NCBI GenBank assembly: GCA_049999765.1
Contig: JBNGIQ010009035.1
Span: forward strand, 1-64,000
Direction of reading: 5' to 3'
Length of the DNA: 64,000 bases
From: Phaeoceros laevis
Lineage: Eukaryota; Anthocerotophyta; Anthocerotopsida; Notothyladales
The translations under genes and the position numbers were made by a program. The notes beneath the pieces were generated by a model, which searched no databases, was not told where the DNA came from, and saw only the letters and a list, made by a program, of their open reading frames with translations. The first letter of the stretch is position 1, and each line of letters opens with the position of its first letter. Shown piece by piece: positions 54,759 through 64,000 of this stretch.

Positions 54759-55815
54759 GCTCTGAAGAAACTCTTTCCTTACTCACCTACGAATCTGTTT
54801 TTGAGATGCCATCCAATTTGGATAAACTGGAGAAGTGTTACTGAGATGTTTGTAAAAATCAGTGCAAGGAACCCAGCTGCGCAAGCTCTCAAGCTTCTAA
54901 TATCTGATTTGGCTGTTCTCGGGTGCCTCCGGGATGCGTTGTAAAAGCACTCTCGATATGAGCCCCGTCTTCATTTGATTCACCTTGGAAATGTCTCCCA
55001 ATTGCGAACCCGAATACTGTCGGGACACTTGAATCTTAGACTAGAGTTCATCCTCTTGAAACACAACATGGCCATTCATGAGGAGGTAGGTCTAAGGTGT
55101 TCGAGTGTTAGCATCTGGACGCCGCTTCAGGTTCTTCACCAAATGTGGCAACAGGGAGAGAATTTTGTTGCCCCGGATAGTTTTCTGGAGGCAGGTGTCA
55201 TAGGCATTTGAACAGCAAGGTTTCGTTTCCTTTTCGAAGTTTAGAAGCATGTAAGAGGACTCCTCTAGAGACACAGGTAAACAGATAGCAGTGGGCTGGA
55301 GCAGTTTTCTCAGTTATGGGGATAGGTGGCAATCTAGGTGCCTGGGACACAAGTGGCTGCTTTCTGCAAGTGGGCGGTCAGTAGCTGGAACGTGACATAA
55401 GAAGCCGAGTCCCACACTCTTTTGACCGTTTGCAACGGCAAGGTGCGCAAAGCTGCTGGGCTCCGCTGCTGCCAGCATAGACATGGTGGGTGGCACTGCA
55501 CCTGATCGGCCGCCCACACTGGAAAAATACCGAAAAGTAGGGAGGGCCATGTGTCAAAAGGACCGTCCTTGGCGAAACATCCTTTTCCACAAGAGGATGG
55601 TGCATGCAGCTTTATGACCTCTCATCACTTCTTTGAACATGAAAGCACCTGGCTTTGAGGTCTCCTTGCGTGAAGATGATACCACCTGCTTGCTGTCTGC
55701 TGTGCAATTCTCGCCATTCACGTTACCAAAAGCCGACCTGAAAAAGATGTCTTCGGAGAAAACAGGCTTTCGAATTCGTCGGCTGCAGTTTTCCTGTTTT
55801 ACATAGTCCTGATTC
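54759..55815. other. Spacer and hydrolase 3' UTR
   Basis: No gene is recognised. The right part is downstream of the minus-strand hydrolase and probably includes its 3' UTR. Confidence 0.5.
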
Positions 55816-57079
55816 CTATTCCGCATTGACAAGCACTCTTTGCACAAAAGACCCCACCACTTTGGCTGCCTGTCGTTCTGTCGCCTCCTGAGTTGTACCA
55901 GCTTTCTGAAGCACGAGCTTGCCAACCTTGAAGGAATGGTCTCCACCGTCTATCACATGTACTTCGTTCATGCAGGTCATTGACTTGCGGACATGGTCAA
56001 GTTTGTCCAGAGGGCACATGGAGTCCTTACCGCCCTGCACAAGGTAAGTTTTCCTTTGCTTGTCAGATATTTCAAGCATTGTCTTTCTCGACTAAGATGG
56101 GAGACACACGAAACAGGAGGAAGGAGGGTACAGCCTAGTGACCTGGATGAACATGACAGGCACTGACAAGTCCAGCAAAGTTTGATCCCGAAGAGCTCCA
56201 TTCATGCCCTGCCAGCAGGCCAGTCGGTATCAAGCAAGCAATTTGGGAATCGCATCCTTTCTCAAGCGTCTACCTCGGAAGTAGACATGCATGTTTACCT
56301 TCAAGGGGTAGCCTAGACAGACAACAGCGGCAACTGCTGTGCCATCTCGTCCTGCAACCATGCAGCTGACTCTGTCCAACAACTGGCTAGTTAGGATCAT
56401 CAGTCGCTTGCAATTGGCATGGCAAGCCACCACAAGCCAAGACTAGTGTTTCAGGGGTACTATGGTTTCTGAAAGCTGAACAGGAGACAGGAGGACCTGG
56501 AACCCATGGACTTTCCAACCAGCACCACGGGATGGCCAGGATGCCTGGACGAGGCCTCGTTCACTTGAGCCAAGTGGAAATCCACCAGCTTTTCAGCTTT
56601 GGGAGGGGCGCCACGCTTACCTCCAGCCAAATCTGCGACAGACCCGGCTGCTGTCAGCGTCACCTTGGAGTTCACTCGCCCATGTGCCCTGGCAGGCTCA
56701 GCCTTGCTTTCATGGTGGCAGTTTTGATCTTACATGGGTAATCGAAGGTGACAACCTCAACTGCATCGGTTGCACCCCTTAGCAGCTCCTTCCACCTGCT
56801 TACAGGTTGGTTGCATGCATTTCCTTACATGAGACTGATGACTAAATCCTGCTTTGGAATTGGAACAAGTTCTGGATCACCTAACCTGACCATCCAATCT
56901 GATGAAGACGAGGCTCCTGCCCCATGGGCAAACACCACCACGGGGCTCCCCTTGCTGGGGTTGTCAGCCCTAACGCTGTCGTCATCCTTGGGCTGTGTGT
57001 CGCTACTGGCTTGGTGCTTGCGCTTACCGGCAGCAGCAGTCTCCTCCTCCACTTGGGATTTCTTTCTCTTGTTAGGCAT
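55816..57079 (-). CDS. KANL3/TEX30-like alpha/beta hydrolase
   Basis: Six exons on the minus strand close in phase to 249 residues: 57079-56886, 56795-56734, 56632-56497, 56371-56299, 56208-56143, 56034-55816. After a charged, lysine-rich N terminus (about 1-43) come PVVVFAHGAGA (about 46-56), VVTFDYPYLAGGKR (79-92), the nucleophile elbow VGKSMGSR with candidate S127, VVCLGYPLK, then candidate D181 in GGKDSMC and H210 in DGGDHSFK. The Ser-Asp-His set, GKSMGSR and GGDHSF are typical of the KANL3/TEX30 hydrolase family, whose substrate in plants is unknown. The N-terminal basic region might direct it to the nucleus; this is inference. The ATG at 57079 is the only one in the first exon that gives the full fold. 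Confidence 0.9.
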
Positions 57080-58149
57080 GGTTGCCCGCAATACAAGTGG
57101 GTTGATGCAGCACTCGCACTAGCAGACCAGAATCTCACGTCAAGTGGAATTCAAGGTCATCCATCACACACAAGTTGCGCTCCAGATCGAGGTGCATGCC
57201 ACATGTCTAGGGGAGAAGCAGCCTTGTCAGAATCTAGTCAGCCACCGTCCTGCTGTTGTTCCACCTGGAAGACTGTGTGAGGCAGGATTCCGGACTTCTG
57301 ACACGACACGAGAAGCAGCTTAGGCCACGGAATTAATGCGTGGCTGCAAAAGAGCGGCCTCTGACCGGGGTGAGCCACCAGACCGGAGGAAGGCAGACGT
57401 CCAAGGCAGGGTAGGAGGCAATTGGGAGGAATCCACGCGAGTGAATGATCCTTTCCCCATATTATAAGGGCAGCCAGTTGATGGACTTTTGCGGGAAGAA
57501 TGACGCCGCCCACTTGCCGAGTGCTATCCACAATAGCTCTTGCCCACGTGGTATGATGCTACTGTAGGCCCTGCTCGCGGGGACCGTGCATTGCATTTCA
57601 GCAACTTGGCTCGAGTCTCACACGCTTTTCGCTGTGACCCCCACTCCCATACGCCTAATTTGTCCTCGGGCTCGCTCTTTCTGCGGAATGTGTGGTGCCT
57701 CCGGTGACTACTGGCCTGGCCGCAACTTCGAAGTCGTTCTCTCTTGTTCGGTCACCGGTCACCAATTCCTGTTGGAGCTCAGACATGAGAGCCGTCACGG
57801 ACAAGGGAGGTCACTATGTGAGCCAGCACTGCTGCCCTTCTCATCGGGTTCACGCGACAATCCGGGGGCGAGCTTGTGTGCTTAGGGAGTTACCTGGGCC
57901 AGGGCATTGCTGCTCTAGTATGGCCGCAAGACTGGGGGCGCTGCTACCGGCCCTTCGTAGTCATTGCTTGTGATGGATTGTAGCAGATAAAAGTTTCTGG
58001 GTCTCTGCCCTTGCTCATCGCTGTTCTCTTCCCCGATCCGTGGTTGGGTTGCATCCACCGATCTGGAGGACATTGTTCGTGCCCCGGGGCCAGCCAGCTA
58101 GGTGGCTCGTTTGATGTTCCAGGAGCCTGTTCCTGCGCAGGGGTAGAAA
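57080..58149. other. Divergent promoter region between hydrolase and F-box gene
   Basis: About 1.07 kb separate two divergently transcribed genes. No gene is recognised in it. Small ORFs overlap on both strands and have no family features. Confidence 0.55.
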
Positions 58150-59298
58150 ATGTGTCAACCACTTTTGATGAACGAGAAGATGGGCTGCGAGGTGAGCAGC
58201 AAAATCGGACAGGATGAGGACATGCCTGAGGAGATATGGTGCGGGCTGCCGCAGGAAGTCTTGGAGAGAATTTTGCTGTTTTTACCTGTGTCGAGCCTCT
58301 GCCGGTTCTGTGCAGTGAGCAAAAGGTGGAAGTCTCTGGTTGCCAGTTTGGACTTCGTGCAAGTGCGTGAACGGGTGAATTCATCCAAGCCTTGCTTTAT
58401 GTTCGCAGGGTTCATGAGGACCAAGATGCTGACGATGGTTGACAGCAGCCTGCACGGCTTATCCTATGAGTGGCATCCACAGCCTAAACTCAACTTCCTT
58501 CCTTGGCTTGTCTTCCTGGTTTCTTCTTCTGAAGGCTTGCTCTTGTGTGAAAGCCGTCAGCATGATCATCTGGTCTGTAACCCTGTTACAAGGACCTGGA
58601 GAGCTATCCCTGCCGTTCCCGACTTCGGCAAGCCTGGCTTCCCAGCACGGTCATGTTTGATCACAGATGCCAAAACCAGGGCTTTTAAACTGGTTTTGGC
58701 AAGGATTTTCCGGAGGGGGAGGTGGTCTTTCCTGCAGATTTTTGATTCCAGACTGAACAGATGGGAGAGACCAGTTCCACCACCACAGGATTTCAAATTC
58801 TCAGCGGTAGCTGGCAGCGTCCCTGTCTTCTACAAGGGCCTGCTCTACATCTCTGGTCGGGTTTTGAACCCACCTTCTGAAGTGGTTCTTACGTACAGCA
58901 TTGAGGAGGGAATTTGGAGCAGGTTGCAAGCCCATAACTTGCCTGGCACACAGGTTGGGAGTTTTGTCATCTGTGGTGGTCAGCTGCTCATGCTCAGATA
59001 CGAGGCTGACAAGCACAGCATGCGTATTTGGGAGCTTCATCAAGCTCGAAGGATGTGGGTAACTGTTGTCAACGTGCCTTCGGAGCTCCTCAATGGGCTG
59101 GGCGTGAAAAACCCGACCCAAGAGATGCGGTTTGCTGGTTTGGGTGACCTCGTCTACTTTACCTCCAACCAGGTGTGCAAAATGCTTGTCTGCGATTATT
59201 CTCGAAGAGTCTGGTTCTGGTTGACATTGTCCGCCCCCTTTGGTCATCTCATGTTTCCTGTCTTGCCCTTCACCTCCAGCTTGGATCCTCGGCTCTAA
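58150..59298 (+). CDS. F-box protein with kelch-like/beta-propeller C terminus
   Basis: Single-exon 382-residue protein. Residues ~30-70 form an F-box (WCGLPQEVLERILLFLP, then SSLCRFCAVSKRWKSL), which would bind SKP1 in an SCF ubiquitin ligase. The rest has the repeated beta-strand pattern of plant F-box/kelch-type proteins: LLCESRQHDHLVCNPVTRTW, WSFLQIFDSRLNRWERP, VVLTYSIEEGIWSRL, SMRIWELHQARRMW. Such proteins recruit specific substrates; the target here cannot be told. In-frame ATGs at codons 7 and 11 also precede the F-box, so the exact start is uncertain by ten residues. Confidence 0.9.
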   Translation: MCQPLLMNEKMGCEVSSKIGQDEDMPEEIWCGLPQEVLERILLFLPVSSLCRFCAVSKRWKSLVASLDFVQVRERVNSSKPCFMFAGFMRTKMLTMVDSSLHGLSYEWHPQPKLNFLPWLVFLVSSSEGLLLCESRQHDHLVCNPVTRTWRAIPAVPDFGKPGFPARSCLITDAKTRAFKLVLARIFRRGRWSFLQIFDSRLNRWERPVPPPQDFKFSAVAGSVPVFYKGLLYISGRVLNPPSEVVLTYSIEEGIWSRLQAHNLPGTQVGSFVICGGQLLMLRYEADKHSMRIWELHQARRMWVTVVNVPSELLNGLGVKNPTQEMRFAGLGDLVYFTSNQVCKMLVCDYSRRVWFWLTLSAPFGHLMFPVLPFTSSLDPRL

Positions 59299-60272
59299 GC
59301 GAGCTTCTTAGTTTGTTTGTCAATGTTTACTGGGAATGTATATTCCAGTCGCTCAGTCGCTGTGTTGACCAGGTTTTGTTTATCAGCAGTTGTGTTGCTG
59401 TTTCCCCAACCTGCATTCTGCGGACATTGTCAGCAGTTTTTTTCACAGCGGGTCCCTAGAGTGATTGGTATTTCCCATGCTTGGGCGTAATTGTGTCAAT
59501 TTTAATAAAGTGAAGTTTTCACATTTGATTGGACAGTTGTAATTGGCACTTTTGTGATTGATCGATCAGTTTCAGTTTCACTGTAGGGATAAACACGTTC
59601 AAACTCTCATGTCTTGTTTGGTCAGTTTAGCAGTTGCAACTTCAATTGTCGCTCTCTATCCGGTCAAGGAGAGAAGGTTTTGTGGTTGTGAAGTTGTGGC
59701 TGGATGTACCTGTCAGTCTTCTACAGAATACCCACTGACCATGTCAACTTTTCTGCAAAGACTAGTATATTCCCTAAACAATTTTCGCTCTCTACAGCTT
59801 GATATCATGGAGGTCATTTTGTTATGGTGATGTGGGTGCATCTAGCCAAATCTCCAGAAAATCCTGTGCTAATATTAGTTTTCAACTTCGCTACTGTTGG
59901 AACTCTTCACCGTCACTTTCATGTACAAAAACCAGTTGCTCAATAGTCTTACTGGGCTGAATCATTGATTTGGTCAGATGCATTGTCTATTCACCAGTGG
60001 GACAAATCTGTTCAAGCAAACTGTCCTCACCGCCAGTTCAATGTACAAGAACCAATAGCTCAATAGCTTTACTGGGCCGAATCTCTGATCCGATCAGATG
60101 CACTGCCTATTCAGAAGTGGGACGACCAGTCCTTGCTCTACTTGCAAAATTCTAACGCTACGGTCAAATCTTGAACAGAATCCTATTCAGTCTCAAAAGA
60201 TTTCGTAGTCCTTTCTGCCTTCGACTACATTTCCGAATTCCCCGTCCTGGGTTTGCAAATCGTAGTGCCCCT
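59299..60272. other. Convergent 3' region of the F-box and CAP160-like genes
   Basis: No gene is recognised. It contains the F-box 3' UTR (an AATAAA-like AATAAAGTG near 59503) and a ~120-bp imperfect tandem duplication at 59907-60128. Confidence 0.6.
59907..60128. repeat. ~120-bp imperfect tandem duplication
   Basis: 59907-60026 and 60027-60128 share CAATGTACAAGAACCA, GCTCAATAG.CTTACTGGG and GATGCA.TG.CTATTCA. Confidence 0.8.
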
Positions 60273-63200
60273 TCATGCTTCAGTGTTCTCTGCATTGTTG
60301 ACAATGGTGTCAGTGAAACGACCAACATCTGCAAACCTTCACAGAAAGAGCATTTCGAGTCGAGTCTAACTCAAAAAACTTACCAACCACGTTGCGACTA
60401 GTTTGCTGAAACCCTTCACCCATCTGCTTCACACCCTCAGTGAAATGGTTAGCTGGCGCATCCTGCTCTTCACCGCTCGCAGCAGGTTTCTTCCACAGAA
60501 GAGAGCTCACACTATCTGTAACTCGACCAAGAATACCCTTGTTCTCTGCATCGGTTGGATAAGTAGCAGGTGCTGTGGTCGCTCCTCTTGGAGAGCTACC
60601 ACCCAGGCCAAGACCTCCCAAAGTGCTGGTAATTCGCTCAGACAGGTCTTTGTCATGCTCATCTGGATGGAATCTGGCAGCAGCAGCTTCCTTGGTGACG
60701 GTGGCGGAGTCCTTAGCTTGTTGCACACCTTCATTCACAGTATCACTCACAGGTTTCCCAGTCTCCGAAGTGGCTGATGGAGAATATCCCAACTTGGATG
60801 CAATGACGTCCTTTGCAGAGATAGCTGACTCTTGCACTCTCTGAGTAAGTGGCTTTTGCTCTCCTGCAACGGTTGATTCTTCGGCAACTGACCCATAAGA
60901 AGGGCTGGTCCCCTGAGTGCCTGAGCCGTATCCAAGTTTAGATCCAACTGTGCCAGCCACTCCACTCAAGGTTTCCTTTGTCTTCTCGGTCCAAGACTTG
61001 CCAGCGTCACTGGGTGGAATAGACTCAGTTCCGTAACCTGTCCCTGCACTCCCACTCCTGGTTGTTACTCCCTGCTTATCCAATGCCCACTCACCCCAGC
61101 TCTTCCGCTCAGCTCCAGGGCTTGAGCTTCCAGGTAAGCCTTCCGCCTGTGGCTCTTCCGTGGGGTAGTACCCCACTTTTGAACCAACACCACCAACAAG
61201 GGCAGAGAAACGATCCGTGAGAGACGTACCTTGTGCCCCGCCGGCGCCACCTTGAGTTGCCCCGACCACGGTATCCTTCGCATCGTATGTAGTATCGACC
61301 ACCCGATCCTTCGCATTAACCAAAACATCCTTGGCACGCTCTGTGTAGGGCTTCTGATCACCATAGCCATCACCTGTGGTCGCCCCTGCAGTCTGATTTT
61401 TCACATCATCCGCAGTTCCTAGGACAGAGTCTTTTGCACCCACGATAGTTTCCTTCATACGCTCAGTGTAAGGCTTCTGTTCTTGAGGAGTTACAGCTCC
61501 CGCAACATTATCTTTGGCAGAGTAGATTCCTTCCTTCGCTCGCTCAGTGTAAGGCTTCTGTTCCTGTGGGGTGACAGCTCCCACAACCCTGTCCTTCACA
61601 TCGTAGATCCCCTCCATCGCTCGCTCAGTGTAAGGCTTCTGTTCCTGTGGGGTGGCAGCACCCACAACAGTATCCTTGGCATCGTAGATCCCCTCCTTCG
61701 CTCGCTCAGTGTAAGGCTTCTGTTCCTGAGGGGTGGCAGCTCCCACAACCCTGTCCTTAACATCGTAGATCCCCTCCTTCACTCTCTCAGTGTAAGGCTT
61801 CTGTTCCTGTGGGGTAGCAGCATCCACAACAGTATCCTTGGCATCGTAGATCCCCTCCTTCGCTCGCTCAGTGTAAGGCTTCTGTTCCTGAGGGGTGACA
61901 GCACCCACAATCGTATCCTTCACATTGTAGATCCCCTCCTTTGCCTGCTCTGTGAGCGGCTTCTGGTCGCCATACGAGTAAGTGTCAGTATTTGTGGTGT
62001 TACCAGTCACCTTGTCCTTCGCAGCTTGTGCAGCCCCCACAACGGTATCCTTTGCAGCATACACCCCGTCCTTCGCCTGCTCGGTGTATGGCTTCTGTTC
62101 CTGGCTCTCGAATGTAGAGGAGGTGGTGTCTCCGGTGAGTCGGTCCTTGGCACCGTAGGCTGCTCCCACAGCAGCATCCTTGGCATTGTACAATCCCTCA
62201 GTAGCTCGCTCCGTAAGGGGCTTCTGCTCCGAGTATGCATTCTGGCCTCCTGTGCCATAAGCAGCTCCGACCACAGTGTCCTTGGCAGACGTCAAGTTGT
62301 CCTTCGCACGCTCAGTGAAAGGCTTATCTTCGTACTGGTCGTAGTACGGCTCAGTCTCTGATCCAGGAGTGACAGCACCAACCACCCGGTCTTTGGCATT
62401 TGTCAAACCCTCAGTAGCTCTCTGAGAGTAAGGCTTGTTCTCGTCGCTGCAGCTTTCTCCAGCAAGGTGGTGCTTGGCTGTCTCGGCAGAGCCAGCTGCT
62501 GCTGCTGCTTCCTTGAGTCGTTCGGTGAAGGGCAAGTCATCCCTGTGAGCTGCTGCGCTGCCCTTGAATTCCTGGAAACAAAACACTCGCATTTGTTAAA
62601 ATCGAGAGCTACTTCTGTCGAGTTACGGGATTCAACTCATCCGGCTCGTTGACACACATAAGTGCTGGGAACTCACCTCCTGATCTGTAGGGAAGGGTCC
62701 CCTGGTAGCAGAATCATCTAAGACTCCTGTATGGTAGTCCCGAGATGTTGAAGTGGGCAAAGCGCTGTTTCCAGCCAATCCAGCCACAGCAGGTGCCACC
62801 GCAACTGACTCCAGGCCTGCAAAGCACATTGCTCACCGTCACTGCTGAGTTCTCCCGAGACACCACGACACCACACGTACATACATATAGGCTCGGCTCA
62901 GGCTACGCAAGGACTCAGGCAGTTTCTAGGCTGCAGGTTTGTTCCCAGACCCCGAGCTTATCCACAGATGCACACCTGCTGCAGAAGGCACATGCTGTTG
63001 CCTGTGGCGGGTATCTTCCTCTGTGGGAGGATCAAAAGATGCTGCACGAGGCTCTTTGTAAAAGTAGTGCGTGGGAACGGCTTGCAGAGTATTTGCTGGA
63101 CCAGAGTTTCTGAAGGGGCTTATGAAATCTGATGAGCTACCTTCTGCTGACGCCCGGGATTCAGCCATGGCAAAAGCCTCAGGATCTTCCTGTAAGTCAA

Positions 63201-63966
63201 CTCCACCTTCCCTGCCTGCCGCGAACATACTTTCAGTGCTAGAACCTTCCAATCCAGACACAGCCTTTTCATACGCATGCCCTCCATGCACAGGAGGGGC
63301 TCTAGCATCCTCAGACAGTTGAACTACATCAGGCAGAGGTGACCCCTGGATTAGATCTAATATGGTGGATGCCTCTACATAAGATCTCTCAGGTCCTCAT
63401 GTATGTAGTCCAGACAAGGAGACTACCAGTGGCAGATGTTTGAGGTGGTGACTATGTATATGCTCAATGCCATCAAGAAAAAAGGAATCATCCACTACCT
63501 GAAGGTGTGCTGCTGGGAGTATATTCTCTGCCTAAGACAGGATCCCCCTGCTTCGGAAGCTGGGAATAGGGAACCTGCAGGCCAAGAAACCGAAGGATTT
63601 GGTAAGGAGGCAAGCGTTTCCCTAATGTTCATACCCCAAGCAATGAGAGCTCAAAATACTTGTTGGAGGTAGCAGATCGATCTGTTGCATTTGAAAGTAC
63701 CTGGTCGGCACGAGGAGTCTTCTCACTCTCATCCTCACTGGACGAGGAGCTGGACTCGTGGCCGGCAGCAGTGCCGGTGGTAGTGGTGTCCTTGTCCGCA
63801 GTGCGGTGGTGAAGCTCCTTCTTCACCTTGGACTTCAACTTCTGAGTTTTGTCCTTGATCTTCTCGATCAAAGAAGGCTTCTTGGACCCCGGAGACTGCA
63901 AATCGGGAGTGCTGGTGTCCAGGTGCTGCTGCGACTCTGCGGTTGTGAGACCCGTCTCTCGTTCAG
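60273..63966 (-). CDS. CAP160/LTI65-like stress protein with repeat array (5' end outside window)
   Basis: Six exons are visible on the minus strand: 63966-63701, 63574-63499, 63395-62976, 62816-62677, 62571-60384, 60328-60273. All phases close, giving 1047 residues; the start lies beyond the window. The N-terminal part has a basic helix (SLIEKIKDKTQKLKSKVKKE) then acidic S/E/D runs, as in CAP160/RD29/LTI65 proteins. The large exon carries about ten to fifteen copies of a ~27-residue unit (EQKPYTERAKEGIYDAKDTV, then VGAxTP). Towards the end SKLGY occurs several times, a hallmark of this family. These hydrophilic proteins are induced by cold, drought and ABA and are thought to protect membranes or proteins; induction here is inferred. 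The short last exon (VGRFTDTIVNN..) fits phase but is not family-confirmed. Confidence 0.85.
61480..62450 (-). repeat. 81-bp coding minisatellite within the CAP160-like gene
   Basis: Nearly identical 81-bp units (27 codons) in a row at about 61480-61970, flanked by more diverged and longer units out to about 62450. The high DNA identity among central units suggests recent unit turnover. Confidence 0.85.
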
Positions 63967-64000
63967 CTGGCCATGGTTATCCGAAAGTTCAACAGTCACA

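Noticed and set aside
61483-62361. A 292-codon plus-strand frame rich in RSLSVRLLFLWG repeats
   Set aside because: It is the antisense of the CAP160-like repeat array; open only because the unit length is a multiple of three.
1-64000. tRNA and rRNA genes
   Set aside because: I found no complete cloverleaf with A and B boxes and no rRNA core sequence on either strand by eye; a tRNA or covariance scan would settle this.

Overview
The window is nuclear DNA from a land plant, most probably a non-seed lineage. It carries plant-specific gene types: a type II PI4K-gamma with a ubiquitin-like domain, a calponin-homology kinesin-14, a CAP160/LTI65-type stress protein, Gnk2-like secreted proteins and a plant-style PYM. 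Introns are mostly short (about 60-150 nt; one runs to about 250 nt), GT-AG, with one clear AT-AC intron. A fused EGT1-type ergothioneine enzyme is not expected in flowering plants. Short introns would suit a lycophyte or hornwort, but I cannot fix the species. Four 100-N gaps and one 10-N gap show this is a draft scaffold.

Layout. 0.4-0.9 kb: a Gnk2-like secreted protein (minus). 1-5.7 kb: AT-rich repeat-bearing spacer with one gap. 5.8-7.8 kb: intronless PI4K-gamma (plus). 10.7-17.7 kb: a 23-exon KCH kinesin (plus), every exon phase of which can be closed. 18.5-19.2 kb: PYM (minus), 3' end unresolved. 19.4-20.5 kb: a decayed partial duplicate of the kinesin motor end plus the PYM 3' region. 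20.6-33.8 kb: gene-poor, with tandem repeats, fold-backs, telomere-like units, a degenerate satellite and two gaps. 33.8-36.6 kb: five-exon EGT1 (plus). 37.5-54.8 kb: a same-strand cluster of at least eight related loci, four apparently intact, encoding small secreted proline-rich precursors. These are interrupted by repeats, including a 2.7-kb inverted-repeat element and two copies of a ~320-bp element. 52.1-52.5 kb: a second Gnk2-like protein (minus). 55.8-57.1 kb: KANL3/TEX30-like alpha/beta hydrolase (minus, six exons). 58.2-59.3 kb: F-box protein (plus). 60.3-64.0 kb: a repeat-rich CAP160/LTI65-like protein (minus) whose 5' end lies beyond the window.

The genes do not form a pathway. They are unrelated housekeeping and stress genes plus two kinds of secreted-protein loci. 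The most unusual content is the peptide-precursor cluster. Its shared architecture is a signal-peptide exon, a middle exon opening with an FGxxQ-like motif, and a last exon opening with a basic [VA]R(M/K)R stretch followed by RSSAT...PP and a proline-rich tail. I do not recognise it as a named family. The AT-AC intron in the kinesin motor and the EGT1 fusion are the next strongest points.
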